A stretch of 64,000 bases of DNA from Spirogloea muscicola (Eukaryota > Streptophyta > Zygnematophyceae > Spirogloeales > Spirogloeaceae): contig WELB01000006.1 in the NCBI GenBank assembly GCA_009602725.1, forward strand, positions 944,832 to 1,008,831, in the 5' to 3' direction. The translations under genes were made by a program, and so were the position numbers. The stretch's first letter is position 1. Every line of letters begins with the position of its first letter. Positions 11,424 through 22,923 of the stretch are shown here, one piece after another. The notes beneath the pieces are model-generated. The model did no database searches. It saw nothing but the letters and a program-made list of their open reading frames with translations, and had not been told where the DNA came from.

Positions 11424-13152
11424 CTGACGTGCCATCGCATGACAGCCGGCAGTGAAGACCGTCACCAGCCGAGGTGATGCAGCCGCCTGCAGTGCAGCCG
11501 CTCTCCAGGCGGCCCAAGCCCGAGCACTTTTGCGCACAGCCAGGTCGCGGCTGCGCAAGCCATCTGGTCCCGCTGGTCCGCCTGGAACTGGCTGCACCTG
11601 CATGCAACGATGCCCCATCGCCGACCACTTCTGATGTCAAACACATGGCCACCGCTGGTACACAGGATTCTTTGGCTGCTTGGCATGGATGCACTCAGCA
11701 TATTCGCTTGACAGATTTGCACGCTGCTCGTTGCAGGATATATTGTCGTTAGCTTACCAGGCAAGGCCTACTGTAATTCCTCAACCTCTACAGTGCTGAG
11801 CCCCACAAAGGGGTGCAGGCCCTGTTTTTTCTGCCCTAACCCTTATTTGCCTGTCGGCCTAGCCATAGTGCTGGGACGCTGCAGTGCTTAGACAGAAAGT
11901 CTACGGCCGCCGCCGCCTCCAGTCAGCCGCCAGCCACATAGGGACTGGCGGCTGCTGCCGGCGGCGGTGCAGCCAATGATTTTACCCCTTACGGCCTCCA
12001 GATGGCCACAGCGCAGTCACTGCGCAGGTTATAAATTGTGACTGCTGGGGCTTTGCCCGATGAAGCAGAATAGCCCCGCTTCCAAGACCAGGATATCCAC
12101 ATGTAGTGCGCTTGGAAGTTGCTGTCGAAGAGATACGAATAAAGTGTTCGGTGAGAAGGACAGACCCATAGAGAGCTCCTTCTAAAGGTGCTTGAAGAAA
12201 GACAAGGAAGCACTCAATTTGTTTGTCAGAGCAACTTGGTCTGCAACTTGGTCTTGAATTGGGCCTGAGACGAGCCATGTGCATCACTGACCGGCCCTCC
12301 TCCCTTACCGCGTACGTTTTCCAGCTCAGTTAGATTCAATTTTGGCTGGTGCAATCCATCCATCATTCCCTTTGGACTGAGTTCTCTCCGTTCTAGGTGC
12401 CGGCATCCTCCATAGAGAGCCGTGCAGCCTGCCATGAGCTAGGAGGAAAGTCTGCTAGAACAAACCAGGCGTAATGCAGGTCAGCAGGAATATAATTGCA
12501 AGTCCTTGGAAACCATTTCAATATGTCCTATTCAAAGTCGAGAAACTAAGGTCCAGCACACTTTGTTGTATAAGCATACCCCCATCTGAGTAGTCAAACG
12601 TTACATGTAAGGCACGCCCAGGTATTGCATGCACCTCTACTGAGCAGTCATGAACAGCCTTGGCGGAGTGTCAGCAGCAATTTACCGCAGAAGAGCTGCT
12701 GAGAACCTGCAGCTTTGCACGTCGGCAGTGCTCATTGAGAATGCAAGATGGATGCAGCAGGCGAGCAAACCCGAGATATCGGCAGCTGCTCAAAGTGCTT
12801 CAGTGAAACCAGTTGCACATGCTGTGAAGGCTTCAAGATACCTCAATCAAGCTTCTTAAGAACGAGTACTGGCGCAGGTGGATGGCTAATGCGTTGCCCA
12901 GGTGTGGAATTTCAAGCAGATAAGCAAGAGGGAGCTTCCAGGGCGAAAGCAGTGACTGCTTGGTGCAGGGCATACTGCGACGATGATAATATCTACATTA
13001 CATGGCAATGCCATGCTCCCCAACTACTTGACCAATAGGAGCCCCATCATGCAGCATTACTTGGCAGCCGAGCACAGGAGCAGTCCTTGTGTATAAGTTT
13101 ATCCTATGGTATAAGATGGCCGTGGGATGGTGGCCAGTGTGGCTCAAAGTGG
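11424..13152. other. Intergenic, with weak exon-like stretches
   Basis: This holds the 3' UTR of the TPR/J gene (TGTAA near 11774, a usual green-algal polyadenylation signal). On the minus strand a frame from 12435 (MAGCTALYGGCRHLERRE...) reaches a good GT donor near 12311, and a Trp-rich frame 12213-11989 ends FQAHYMWISWSWKRGY...; they could be two exons of a small unknown gene, but this is unproven. On the plus strand 12650-12859 is a 69-codon ORF of no known family. The rest shows nothing. Confidence 0.25.
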
Positions 13153-14976
13153 TCAGGGGCTCAGCACAATGAGCTGGCAGGAAGCAGTGCGGAAAGGCCA
13201 GTCAGCAGCGGCAGCCAGCTTCAATGGCGAGCAGTGCAATTCTTCATGAACGGCTCTCCCAGACATGGGAGTGGCTCTGGACCCCTGGCCGCCTAGCTGC
13301 AGTGGTCGGAACGAAGACCACTCTGTACCATTGTCGCCAGAGTCCGATGCAAACCACGGCGTGAGTGGACGCCGCGTAGTACTCTGGAGAGAGTGCGAGA
13401 CTCGCATCATGGGGGCAGCGATGGGATGGGAGCACGGCAACAAGGGCGACAGTGGCGGTGAGTCGAGGTCCACTCTCTTGGGCCGGCCATGCGCAGATGC
13501 TGGCTGCTGCCGCAGCCGGGCCACTCTAAGCGCGTCAAGGCACTGCAGAAGCGGAGGTGAGCACGGAGTTGCAGCAGCAGCTGACGTCCTGCCGGCCGGC
13601 ACAGGGGGCGGCGACAATGGAGGGGGCGGAGGGGGGTTCCAGGTGCATGCCCCTGCCGAGGGTGGCTGTAGCAAGCGGAGAGACAACGACAATGGCGACG
13701 CCTGCGAGCTCGCCTCCACAGGAGCGGCAGGATGGCACCACGGCTGCGCGCCACAAGCCGCCACCAGCAATGTGCCATCGGTTCCTGGCGCTGCGAGCGG
13801 CGCAGCCTGTGTCCGGCGCCGTCGTTGCCGAACGCCAGCGCCCAGAGGCTTTCGGGCTCCGCTTGGGACCTGTGCCGGCGGCGTCTGCGCCCCAGCACTG
13901 CCGCCCATCGTGTCACGCTCTCCTTGCGTCTCTGGCTCTAGCTCCGTGGCCACCCTTGTCGGCCGCGGCGCTCGCACCCGGGGCCTCAGAAGCTGAGCCG
14001 GAGGATTGGCCATGCCAACCACCGTGCATGACTCCCCCACCTGGGTCTGCACTCCACCGTCGCTCACGTGGTCCTTCCTGCCGCTGCTGTTGCTGTCACC
14101 ATCATCCTCCTCGCTGTCGCCGCCGTCGTCGTCATCATCCTCCACATTGCTCGCGGTACCGCAGCCGCTGTAGCACGGGAGGTCGTCGACGGGCGCCACG
14201 CAAACCGCCACATGCGGCGGCGGCGGCTTGCCTGCGGCACCTGCGTACTTGGTCGACAGGAACTGGACCTGCAGCGGCATGCTGCAGTCGCCGGCAGACG
14301 CGCGGCAATCAGTCTCCGGCAGCGCAGCCAGGCACTGCGACTGCGGTGGCAGGCCCAGCGCGGCTGGGCTGCGCTGGCGGCGGCGGGGCGAGACCTGCGC
14401 CACTTGGGCAGCACGAGCATGGCGAAGGCGAGCGCGAGCTTGCCGCGCGCGCCGCGGCGGAGCAGCGCCGCGCCCAGCGCCGCCGCGGCTCCCCGCACCG
14501 CCAGGGACCGCGTTGGGTGCTGCCACGCCCACTCGAACTGCGCAGCCGCACCGGCCATTGCCGCAGGGTCAGGCATCGCCATCGCCGGCGACAGGCCGTG
14601 GCGGCGGCGGCGGCGGCGGCAGGAGGGGGAACGCACCTGCAGCGCGTCGACCTTGGAGGGGAAGCCGTGGACGACGGCGGCCATGTCCCAGGGGCGGCCG
14701 CGCCGCGTGCCCCACGCGCCGGCNNNNNNNNNNNNNNNNNNNNNNNNNNNNNNNNNNNNNNNNNNNNNNNNNNNNNNNNNNNNNNNNNNNNNNNNNNNNN
14801 NNNNNNNNNNNNNNNNNNNNNNNNNNNNNNNNNNNNNNNNNNNNNNNNNNNNNNNNNNNNNNNNNNNNNNNNNNNNNNNNNNNNNNNNNNNNNNNNNNNN
14901 NNNNNNNNNNNNNNNNNGCCGCGCCGCCGCAGCCGCCGCCGGGAGGCGCGGCGGCTGGCGCGGGGCCAGCAGCCAT
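13153..14976 (-). CDS. SLX1: Structure-specific endonuclease subunit SLX1 (GIY-YIG), partly in gap
   Basis: SLX1 with SLX4 cuts branched DNA (Holliday junctions, flaps) in the nucleus. Exons (-): 14976 to 14637 (interrupted by the gap 14724-14917), 14537-14395, 14281-13153. Family signatures in order are GAWGTRRGRPWDM, VHGFPSKVDALQ, FEWAWQHP (with the conserved catalytic Glu), KLALAFAMLVLPKW, VQFLSTKY and VAPVDDLPCYSG. All splice phases after the gap agree. The GIY and YIG motifs themselves must lie in the gap. The last exon continues for about 330 codons of acidic, Pro/Ala/Ser-rich sequence, and I cannot find the family's C-terminal zinc-binding RING/PHD-like cysteines, so either another exon exists or this module is lost. 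The start ATG at 14976 is followed by an Ala/Gly/Pro-rich leader. Confidence 0.9.
14724..14917. other. Assembly gap (194 Ns) inside SLX1
   Basis: The gap removes the N-terminal GIY-YIG coding sequence. The flanking coding lengths do not stay in frame over 194 nt, so the gap size is wrong or it contains an intron. Confidence 1.
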
Positions 14977-15234
14977 GGCCGGCGCCGGGGAGGGGTCCTC
15001 TGTGGCGGGCGGGGAACAAAGTGGCCCCCCAACGGGCCGGGAGCTGGCGCGGGGCGCCACGTGGCTTCCCCCATCGGGCCAGCGTCAGCTCTCCCGGGTC
15101 AGCGTCATCTGCCCCCGGGCCAGCGTCACCAGTAGGTTGTGAAACGTTACAGTAGGATGCGGTGACGGCTCTGCCGCCGACCCGTCAGAGCAGCGCCAAC
15201 TGCTCGCTCGGGTGCTCCGCTTGCGCCTCTCGGC

Positions 15235-15370
15235 CTCGCTCCCAGGCTTCTGCAGTGCACTTTGAGGGCAGGCCGCGCTTTTGGCTGCTGCTTCTGGGTC
15301 CAGCCGTGGTGGCACTTTTCCGGTTGCTCGCTGCTCTGACCTGCGGCTGCTGACTAGTAGGGATCATTGA
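15235..15370 (+). pseudogene. Old copy of the retrotransposon C-terminus
   Basis: The sequence aligns by eye to the tail of the retrotransposon ORF copy at 36590-36703, from the ALHLRAGRALAAASG-like part to the last codons, where a divergent CTGACTAGTAGGGATCATTGA replaces the usual ending. Several indels break the frame. It is more diverged than copies in the repeat blocks, so it is probably older. Confidence 0.5.
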
Positions 15371-16117
15371 GAGCCCGCTTTCACGTAGCTGCGCGGCTAA
15401 GGACTCTCCTGCGGACCTCGTCCCTTCTTCTGTGGGGACAGCTTTCATTGCTACTGCATGCGTCAGTAAGCCAAAATAAGGGCCATAGCTGAAGACACCC
15501 AGCGGTGTGCTTCGGAGCTCGACTGCATAGGTGGACAAGACGCATGGGAGCTCGATAGAGCAAGAAGCGACTGCTGATTATCAAAGAAAAATGGGGTCCT
15601 GTGCCATATAACGACGGTCAACTTCTGGCCATGGATTTTTGCCAGACACATAAAGAGCAATTATAACAATAGCGGGCCAGATGCAACCAGGCGTACGAGA
15701 ACCGGGTAAGGGATCAGATGAATATCATAAGCAAGGGGATAGGGCACGTGGACAGCCGTGGCACTTGGGCATGCTCAGGGGCACCAGTCCCATCAGCTCG
15801 ACTTCCATGGGAGCTTCATGGAGGGAGGGCTCCAGCAGAGCACACGAGCCAAGGGTTGCAGCTGCCGTGCATGGACGTCATCGCACACCATCACTCAGGA
15901 GCTGCACGACTTCACTGTCGCTGCTCGCTGGTGCCTCCTTGGGCTCTCCCCCACTCTCATCATTGAGCACGTGGTCCTGCGACGTGGCCCCCATTGACGG
16001 GTGCAAGAGAGGCGACAAGCAACGAGCACACAATCAGTAGCTTCGTGGTTAGAATCGCTCCAGCTGGTGTGGCCAATTGCGACAGGCTAGAGTCACCCGC
16101 AGCCATGCAATGAAAGC
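15371..16117. other. Intergenic, 3' flank of the transporter gene
   Basis: A minus-strand frame of 118 codons (15538-15185) contains a Gly/Tyr-rich patch (TPLGVFSYGPYFGLLTHAV), but it overlaps the retrotransposon relic and has no recognisable partner exon. Otherwise I see only the 3' UTR of the transporter. Confidence 0.3.
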
Positions 16118-19100
16118 TCATACGGATCCTGGTCGTGCCAGTTTGCAAGGAGGCCGCACCAGCCTCTCCGGGGGGAAGAAGTACGAGGCTCCAGCAGCCG
16201 CTGCAGGAACGATCGAGAAGACAATGACGGCTAGAGCCTGGTGGCAGCAAGCAAGCGCACAGTCACATCAGTACCAGGGCAGGCGAGAGCCCCCGCCAGA
16301 CAGTGCTTGCCTGGCTCTGATCATTAGCCAGGGTGAAGGAAAGTAGACAGGTGCTCAGGGTTCACGTTTTGCTAGGGATCATGGTCTGCTTCAAGATAAA
16401 ACCTTCAGGGTGGTGGAGCAATAAGTGGAGGCAAATGACAAATGGATGGGAAAACTTCAAGCTCTGAAGGCAATCTCAGAGCTGCAGGTTGGGCCTGACG
16501 AGGCGGCAGTCGTTAACGAGGCCGACAGCAACAAACGGGCAGAGGAACCCGCCAATGCGGCCACCGGAGCTTGCGAGCCCGACACCCGTTGCCCGCACGG
16601 GTGTCGGGAACAGCTCTGGTGAGTACACCCAGATGACAGAAGAGGAGCCCATGATGAAGGCCCGCGCAACGAAGAGCACCATCACTGCCAGCCCCTCAGG
16701 TAGACCGGGAATCGCCAGCGGCAGGATGACAACGGCAAATGCGCCCAGCAGAGCCACTGCCAAAGGCGAGCAAGCTTGTCCTTGAACATGCTTGAGCAGC
16801 TCCAGGAGAAGTTACTTGGTAATTTTACAAATCCTCCAGGTAAAAACCCATTAGCCATGCCATCTTCTGAAGTAATTACTTTGGATGTCATTTGACGTAC
16901 AACTACCTCAACATGCTCATTCAATATGTTTACAATCACGGCATTCCACTCTAGAAGCTCAACTGATGCAAGCAATGTTTCAAGGAAGCAGAGAGATTAC
17001 TCAGTGTCGCCTTGCGGCCAAATCGGTCCACTGTGGAGAGAGCCAAGACCAGGCCGGGCACCTCAGCACAGGACGCTATGAGCACGTCCCGGTAGCTCTT
17101 CCACCCAATCCTCGGGCGCTTGTCGGCCGTGCACTCCGCGTCTGCACCCTCCCCCTGGCCTCCTCCCTCCAAGCTCCGCTCTGCAGAGCGCCTCGTCGTG
17201 TTTGGCTCTGCATCCACTAACGATCGCCTCCTTCCCCCGGCACGTCGGCAGGGGCCCATGGCAGGATTGCCCACATGGTCTTGCCACTGCACCAGGCCCG
17301 ACATGTCCGCACCGCCGAGGTGGAGACCGTCAAGAAGCCCTCTCCCTTGAAGAGCGGTGGCGCACTGTGTGGGCGAGCCGGCACCCTTGGTGGAGACAAT
17401 TTGCGTGGTCAAGAGGACGAGGCCGTAGTATGTGAAGCCATTGGCGAAGAAGACAAAGAAAAGGAGAACCGTAGGCCGCAGGAGGGGGGGTGTGAAAAGC
17501 CGACGCAGCGTACGCCCGACTGACTGATTGGTGGGGGAGGAGGAAGACATCGTCGCCTGCTTTGGGCTGCAGGGTTTCCAGACTGGCTTCGCAGCGGCTG
17601 CCTTTGTGAGGGTGTCGGCAATGCCGTCGCCTGCATCCCTGGCCAGTTCAGAGGACACCCGCTGCCTCCTCTTTGTCTCCTCCTGCAGGTAGCAGCCCTC
17701 CAACTCCGGCGCAGGGCTCCTGGCGCATGATGCTGCAGATGCAGCGCAGCCAGCGCTTGTCATCAGTCAGCCATAGCCAGTGCAATCTTGCAGGAGTCAT
17801 GCTCTTTCTCATTTCTTGCTCCTTCATGAAGCTCATCGGCGTGGATGTCACCTTGCAATCAGGTCTTCACACCCAGGCAGACTGCATGCATCCACAAGTC
17901 CTACTCAAGCCGCAAAGAGAACGGCAGGAAGTCACTGAACATTACAAGCTGTGGAGACCAACGTCCCCGCTGGTAGAGGCCTCCCGTTCACCTGAGCCAT
18001 CCAGCGGAGCACCTGCATGGCCTTTTCCTTGTCGTTGCGAACCTGCACCATCAAAATGGAGCAGGCATTTGTCAGTCACTTTCTGGTCCAGCTTGAAGGA
18101 GCATGTGACTGCAGGCAGGGCGGGAAAGGTGGAGAGGTGGAGCACACAAGGGTGGGGCATAGCCTGGGAAAGGTGGACACGAACCAGCAGGTAACGGGGG
18201 GACTCTGGAAGCCATGGGTAGAGGGCCAGCAAAATGAGGAAGGGCAGTGAGGACACCAGGACGAGCACTCTGCCAATAAGTCAAGCACAAAGTGGTATGT
18301 AGCAGGTGAGATAGCTGCTCGCACTAATTTGGACAAAGCCCTTATGAAAGATGGTACAGTAGCAGCAGGGTTTCCTTTCGTGATGCTACTCTCAGAGGCC
18401 TGCGCAAGACTTTGCACACCTACATGCCACTAGTCAAGAAACTTGCAATTTGCTGCTACCAAAGGAATGGCTCAGTAGCATGTTGACCTCCAGTGTAGAT
18501 GTGGCATGATGATCCACGCTAACAGAGCCTCAATGACCGAGCCAACCTACGCCAGGAACTTGCAGGATGTTTGAGCACTATTGCTTCATGTTGACCTTGG
18601 GTCAGTCTGACATAGATCACAATATACTGGCAGCATCCTAATCATCGCATATAACCAGGACAAACCCGAAGGGGGACTAGGAACCTCTGAAACTGCCCGT
18701 AGCACAAGGCCATACCGTCCAGAAGAACTCAATGAATACAAGCCAGAAACCTCGGCTAGCAGGAGGGAGGAACTCTGAGCACAGATTGAACACACACTGC
18801 ATGGCCAAGCAATGACAGCCATGACACATAAGAGCTGAAGGAGGCTATGTAAAGCCCCAAGCAGGCTCATAGTTGATGACAGAATGTGAACAACGTGACT
18901 ACAAGCATCACAAAGATTCGACAAGAGCAGGAGTTACTGAAGGCAGAGTTGCCATCTACGACAGACGTTGTACTAAGAATGACGATCAAGTAGGACGATG
19001 AGGAAAGAAGAGCCAGCAGGCCTGCTCACAGGGGCGCCACCTAGGCCGAAGCCGACGCACATGCGGCAGAGGAGGAGGATCCAGAACGATGGAGACCACG

Positions 19101-20495
19101 CACTGACATTGCATGCCAAGCGCGAATACTTGATGTACTTTGTCGGTTCTGGGATTAGTTGACTATGAAGTGAAGTTGCCATTAGCTGCTGCCAGCTAAT
19201 CTGCCCGGTTACAATTAGACTTGCTGGTCTGCCACTGGCCTCTCCAAGGCAAGATACATCTGAATGGTTATTGAGCCACGACTTAGTGCAGAACAAGTGG
19301 TTGAGGAGCATGGTATTGAGCATTCCATATACGGCACCTGACGAGGCCAAAGGCAAAGGTGAAGGCAGCGGTGGCAAAGAAGCCAACTCGCCGGCCCTTG
19401 AGGTCTGCAAGAAGGCCCCAGCAGTAGCTTCCCCTGGCAGTTTCACAACATGGTTGCTGTTCATGAGGGCTTGCTTGATTAAGGATAGGCTTCAGGATTA
19501 CAAGCATACTCCTGCGCATGCCCACACATGCTCCCCAGGTGCAAGTAGAGTGTCCTTAATGGACCTCCCACTGCCATTGGTTCTGAGGAGGCCCAAGGGC
19601 ACTGTGGAGCATACAGGAAAATGCCGAGGAAAACGAGGCTGGTAAGAAGAACCTCCTGGCTTGAAGACAGTCCCCACTCGCATCTCGCCTGCACGCGCAT
19701 TGTTCCCTCTGGTGGTCAGTGAGAAGTCTAGGCCAGCTCTGAGCTCGACTGACATCAAGTGCCCCACACCAAGGAGCATGGCCGATTGTGGTCATAAAGT
19801 TGAGGGCTGCCAAGGGAGCCCTGTCAGAAGGGGCAGCCTGTTGGAGCGTACCGCAGGGCCGATGAAGGACAGGAGGATGACCTCGAGGGCGTCTGCGAGC
19901 CAAGCAACGCCGGTGTAGCCCACCAGGCAGGCCTGGAATAGGCCAAAGCCTGTAACAAGCAACAATTGGGGCAATCCTAGCTTACGGTGATCTATCTACC
20001 GGCTCAATTAAGAATAGGGCCAGGAGAGGTAGGCTGTCAGGCCCTCCGGTACTGCCATTTGCAGGGCCAGCTTGTAGCCCGGCAGAACTACTGCTCAGGC
20101 TGAGAGTCTGGCTCTCGGTCTCTACGATTTCCTAAGCTCAGGACTGGAGCTCCAAATGCGGCATCGCTCCTTCCTCAAGGTGCTGGATGGCCGGGTGCCG
20201 GCCGTGACCCACCTTGGCCAGCAATGGCCTCGTCGACCGTGAACGTCGGCAGCGGCGCGTCCAGACCAGCGCGGCCGCCTTCGCTCTCGCCAGCGGCGCC
20301 CTGAGCCCACGCCACAGGCGCTGCAGCAGCTTGAGGGACGCCCGACGGTCCTTGCTGTGTCTGTCCGCCGATCAGTAATGGCGTCCTATCTCGCGGTGAA
20401 GCTCGGAGCGGGCTGGCGCCGGCAGGTCGCACCGGTGAGGCCGGCGCCGACGGCTGCGGTACGCCCTCGCCCGCTCGCCCCATCTCGATGCTCAT
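16118..20495 (-). CDS. MFS transporter of the SVOP/NiaP (organic cation, nicotinate) type
   Basis: A membrane carrier with 12 expected helices, most similar to plant NiaP/SVOP-like proteins. Substrate (nicotinate-like or organic ion) is inferred from family only. Twelve exons close in phase: 20495-20213, 19949-19852, 19688-19615, 19433-19338, 19102-19030, 18796-18716, 18546-18488, 18269-18185, 18042-17992, 17682-17001, 16756-16500, 16237-16118 (652 aa). Signatures: [32 protein letters not shown] (MFS motif), [67 protein letters not shown]. Oddities: a long Pro/Ser-rich N-terminus (about 90 aa) and an insertion of about 100 residues between [10 protein letters not shown] and SYRDVLIAS. The exon-10 acceptor (17682) is chosen because it alone keeps phase. 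Confidence 0.9.
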
Positions 20496-22048
20496 GAGCG
20501 CAGCATCGGTGGAGACGACAGGAGCAGCCGCCAGCGACTACTGCAGTCGATGCAGCCGAGCCATGGCCACCGGCCGGAGATCTCAGCCGGCTGAGCCTGC
20601 GACGCTGGACATCGCCGTCCTGACGACCGCGCCTGAGGAGGCGCTTGCTGTGAATGATCTGGGCCTGGCCTGTTGGTGCACGTTACATGCTCGTGCATAT
20701 AACGGGCTAGGTGCTTGATGGGGAGGCCTTTACGGACTATTTAGCAGGATGAGATGGGGACATTATGGGGATCCATTGATGGGGACATTATCTTCTAAGT
20801 GAAGCTGACTAGTCGGGCAATAACAGTTGTCTGCACGTACTTTGGGGAGCGAGGCAAGCGATGGACTGGCCCGGCATCACGGTGGTCGTGTCTCACATGC
20901 AAAGCTACAATGGTTACTTGCAGATGGCTTTAGCTATTGCCAAGGAAAATTGAAAATGACATGTTATTGTTAAATTGTTATCAACAAGTTATGACAAGGC
21001 CCAAATCTTGACAAGTCTGTGCCCTGATGATTTCGAACATCACAAGGTGTCAGTGTGTGCAGGTGTGGATGTGTTTGATGGAAGGCCAGCAAAGGTCAAG
21101 GAAAGGGATGATAAGGATGAACACAATCATCACCTTACACCAACTTCTTACCACAACTTCGACATAACCATGACCATCTTAAGTTGATATAAAGCCACAA
21201 GCACCTAGGGGTGTCGCGGCTACCCTCGCCATGTACTGTTGGTCTCCTTTTGTGAATGGAGGTGCGGGCCCTTGCACAGAAATTACTTCTGGCACCTGTG
21301 TTAGCTAATCATGCAACATTAGGCTAGCCTGATACAAGCGTGACTCTATTATCATGGTACTAGGGCCTTGCCTAGGATCTATGGGGCTGGCCCAACGCAC
21401 TCTGTTTGCCTTGGAATGCACTCCTTTGCCTGGGTGAGCAGGTCACCTGACAAGCATAGTATGTCATATTGAAGAAGTACAATGATAAACAAATGCTAAG
21501 AAAAATCAAATACCATGATAGCTCATGTCGTGCAGCGGAGTACTACCGTTCACCCTCAGCTAGCGGAATGATATGGTACACTTCAAAGACACCAGACATC
21601 AAAGACCACTGCATAAGCTAGTCCACTAGATACAAAGCTCGTGACATCTATGCAGTAAAAAGGCAACAAGTGAATAAGGAGAGTAGGTTAATATGGAAAA
21701 AGCAGGTACATAGTCTGACATGGTTATTCCATGGTTTGAAAGGGCAGAAAGGTCTGCCTGACAGAGGGGCAATCTATGTTGCAAAAGAATATACACAGAA
21801 TATATTGCAGACAATGTTGTATAGAGTCCTACAAGGAAGACATCAATAGCAAACTTCTGATCTGCCAGTGGCAGCCGAGCTTGCAAACGCCAACGCAGAC
21901 GCGGACTGAGAAAGTGCCTGGACAACAATACTATTGCAGATCTCATTGCAATAGTGAAAGTGCTGCTGGACGCTCCACAAAGGGTCTGGCCATTGTATGG
22001 CCTCACTCACGCCAGCATGTGCCTTTTGAATCTAGGAGTGCTTGCTCC
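20496..22048. other. Intergenic, nothing recognised
   Basis: Promoter side of the transporter and 3' side of the membrane-protein gene. A 126-codon minus-strand ORF (22006-21626) with hydrophobic stretches lies directly after the stop of the neighbouring gene and has no family resemblance. No repeat copies of the dispersed family are seen. Confidence 0.5.
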
Positions 22049-22923
22049 TCATTTTTCACCGAGCTCGGCCAAATAGACCTGGCGACGGGGTCGTCGAGTC
22101 CTCCTTTGCAATGGCCGCATGCCCCGCAGCTTCACAGATGCCTCCTTGCCCCAGAGAAAAGGGTTCACAGTGAGACTATCGTCAGCCAGGCTGCCCAGCT
22201 CATCAACCTCCACATCATCCATCCTGCCGGTGGAATCAATATCCCCTCTCTCCGCCAATTTCAGCGACTCATTGTCCCGCTCCTGCCGTTCCTGTCGTTG
22301 CAGGAAACTCCGTGCGGACTCTTTGGGCAGGAGCTCAAATTTGCTTGCATAGTCATGATCAAAGCTGTCCATGTCGGAGATGCGACCGAATCTTGCAAGC
22401 AGCCCCCGTCGAGGGCCTCCCCGCTTCACGCCCCCGTCCTCCACGGCCTCCTGGCCCTCCTCTTCCGAGGCCTCTGCCTCCTTGGCCAAGCCGGCAGCTA
22501 CTTGCGCGCCTTGGAATCTCAAGGCCGCTAACGTGCTCAGAGCCACGCCCCCCGCATCATGATTCACGATACTGATAAGCTCCGTCGCACCGGCCCCAAC
22601 AATTGGCCACGTGAACGCAAGAAACTGACAACCAGCAAATGACGACAACGCATCGTCAGGGCGACGAGAAGTAGCACGACTTGAACAAAGAGATGGTGGG
22701 ATTTTGGGGCCTGAGGAGCGCTAACAAGACAGAGGAGTGGCGCTTCATACATGGCAGGGGTAGTCACTAACGCTATTGCAATGTGCAAAGCCAGCCACCC
22801 TGGCTGCATGTGCAGCATAACTGGCAGAACCAAGAGATCCGCTCCTAGCAAGACCAAGAAGCGGTGCTTCACCTGCAGCGCCAGCAGCAGGGTGGCCGGT
22901 ACAAAGCCGCCCATGCGCCTCAT
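22049..22923 (-). CDS. Unidentified membrane protein with charged C-terminal tail
   Basis: The downstream exon runs from 22624 to the stop at 22049 and encodes FLAFTWPIVGAGATELISIV followed by an Ala/Glu-rich, then Asp/Ser/Arg-rich cytosolic-type tail ending RQVYLAELGEK. The upstream exon contains MRRMGGFVPATLLLALQ (ATG at 22923; the frame is open back to about 23030, so the start may be upstream). Two phase-equal splice choices exist: donor after LLLALQ, giving one long membrane segment, or donor near 22727 after a stretch of two more hydrophobic helices. I favour the first because it joins two halves of one helix. No family recognised. Confidence 0.5.

Noticed and set aside
13557-15155. 532-codon plus-strand ORF across the SLX1 locus
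   Set aside because: It is the antisense of the GC-rich SLX1 exons and includes the gap; the minus strand carries conserved motifs and closing splice phases.
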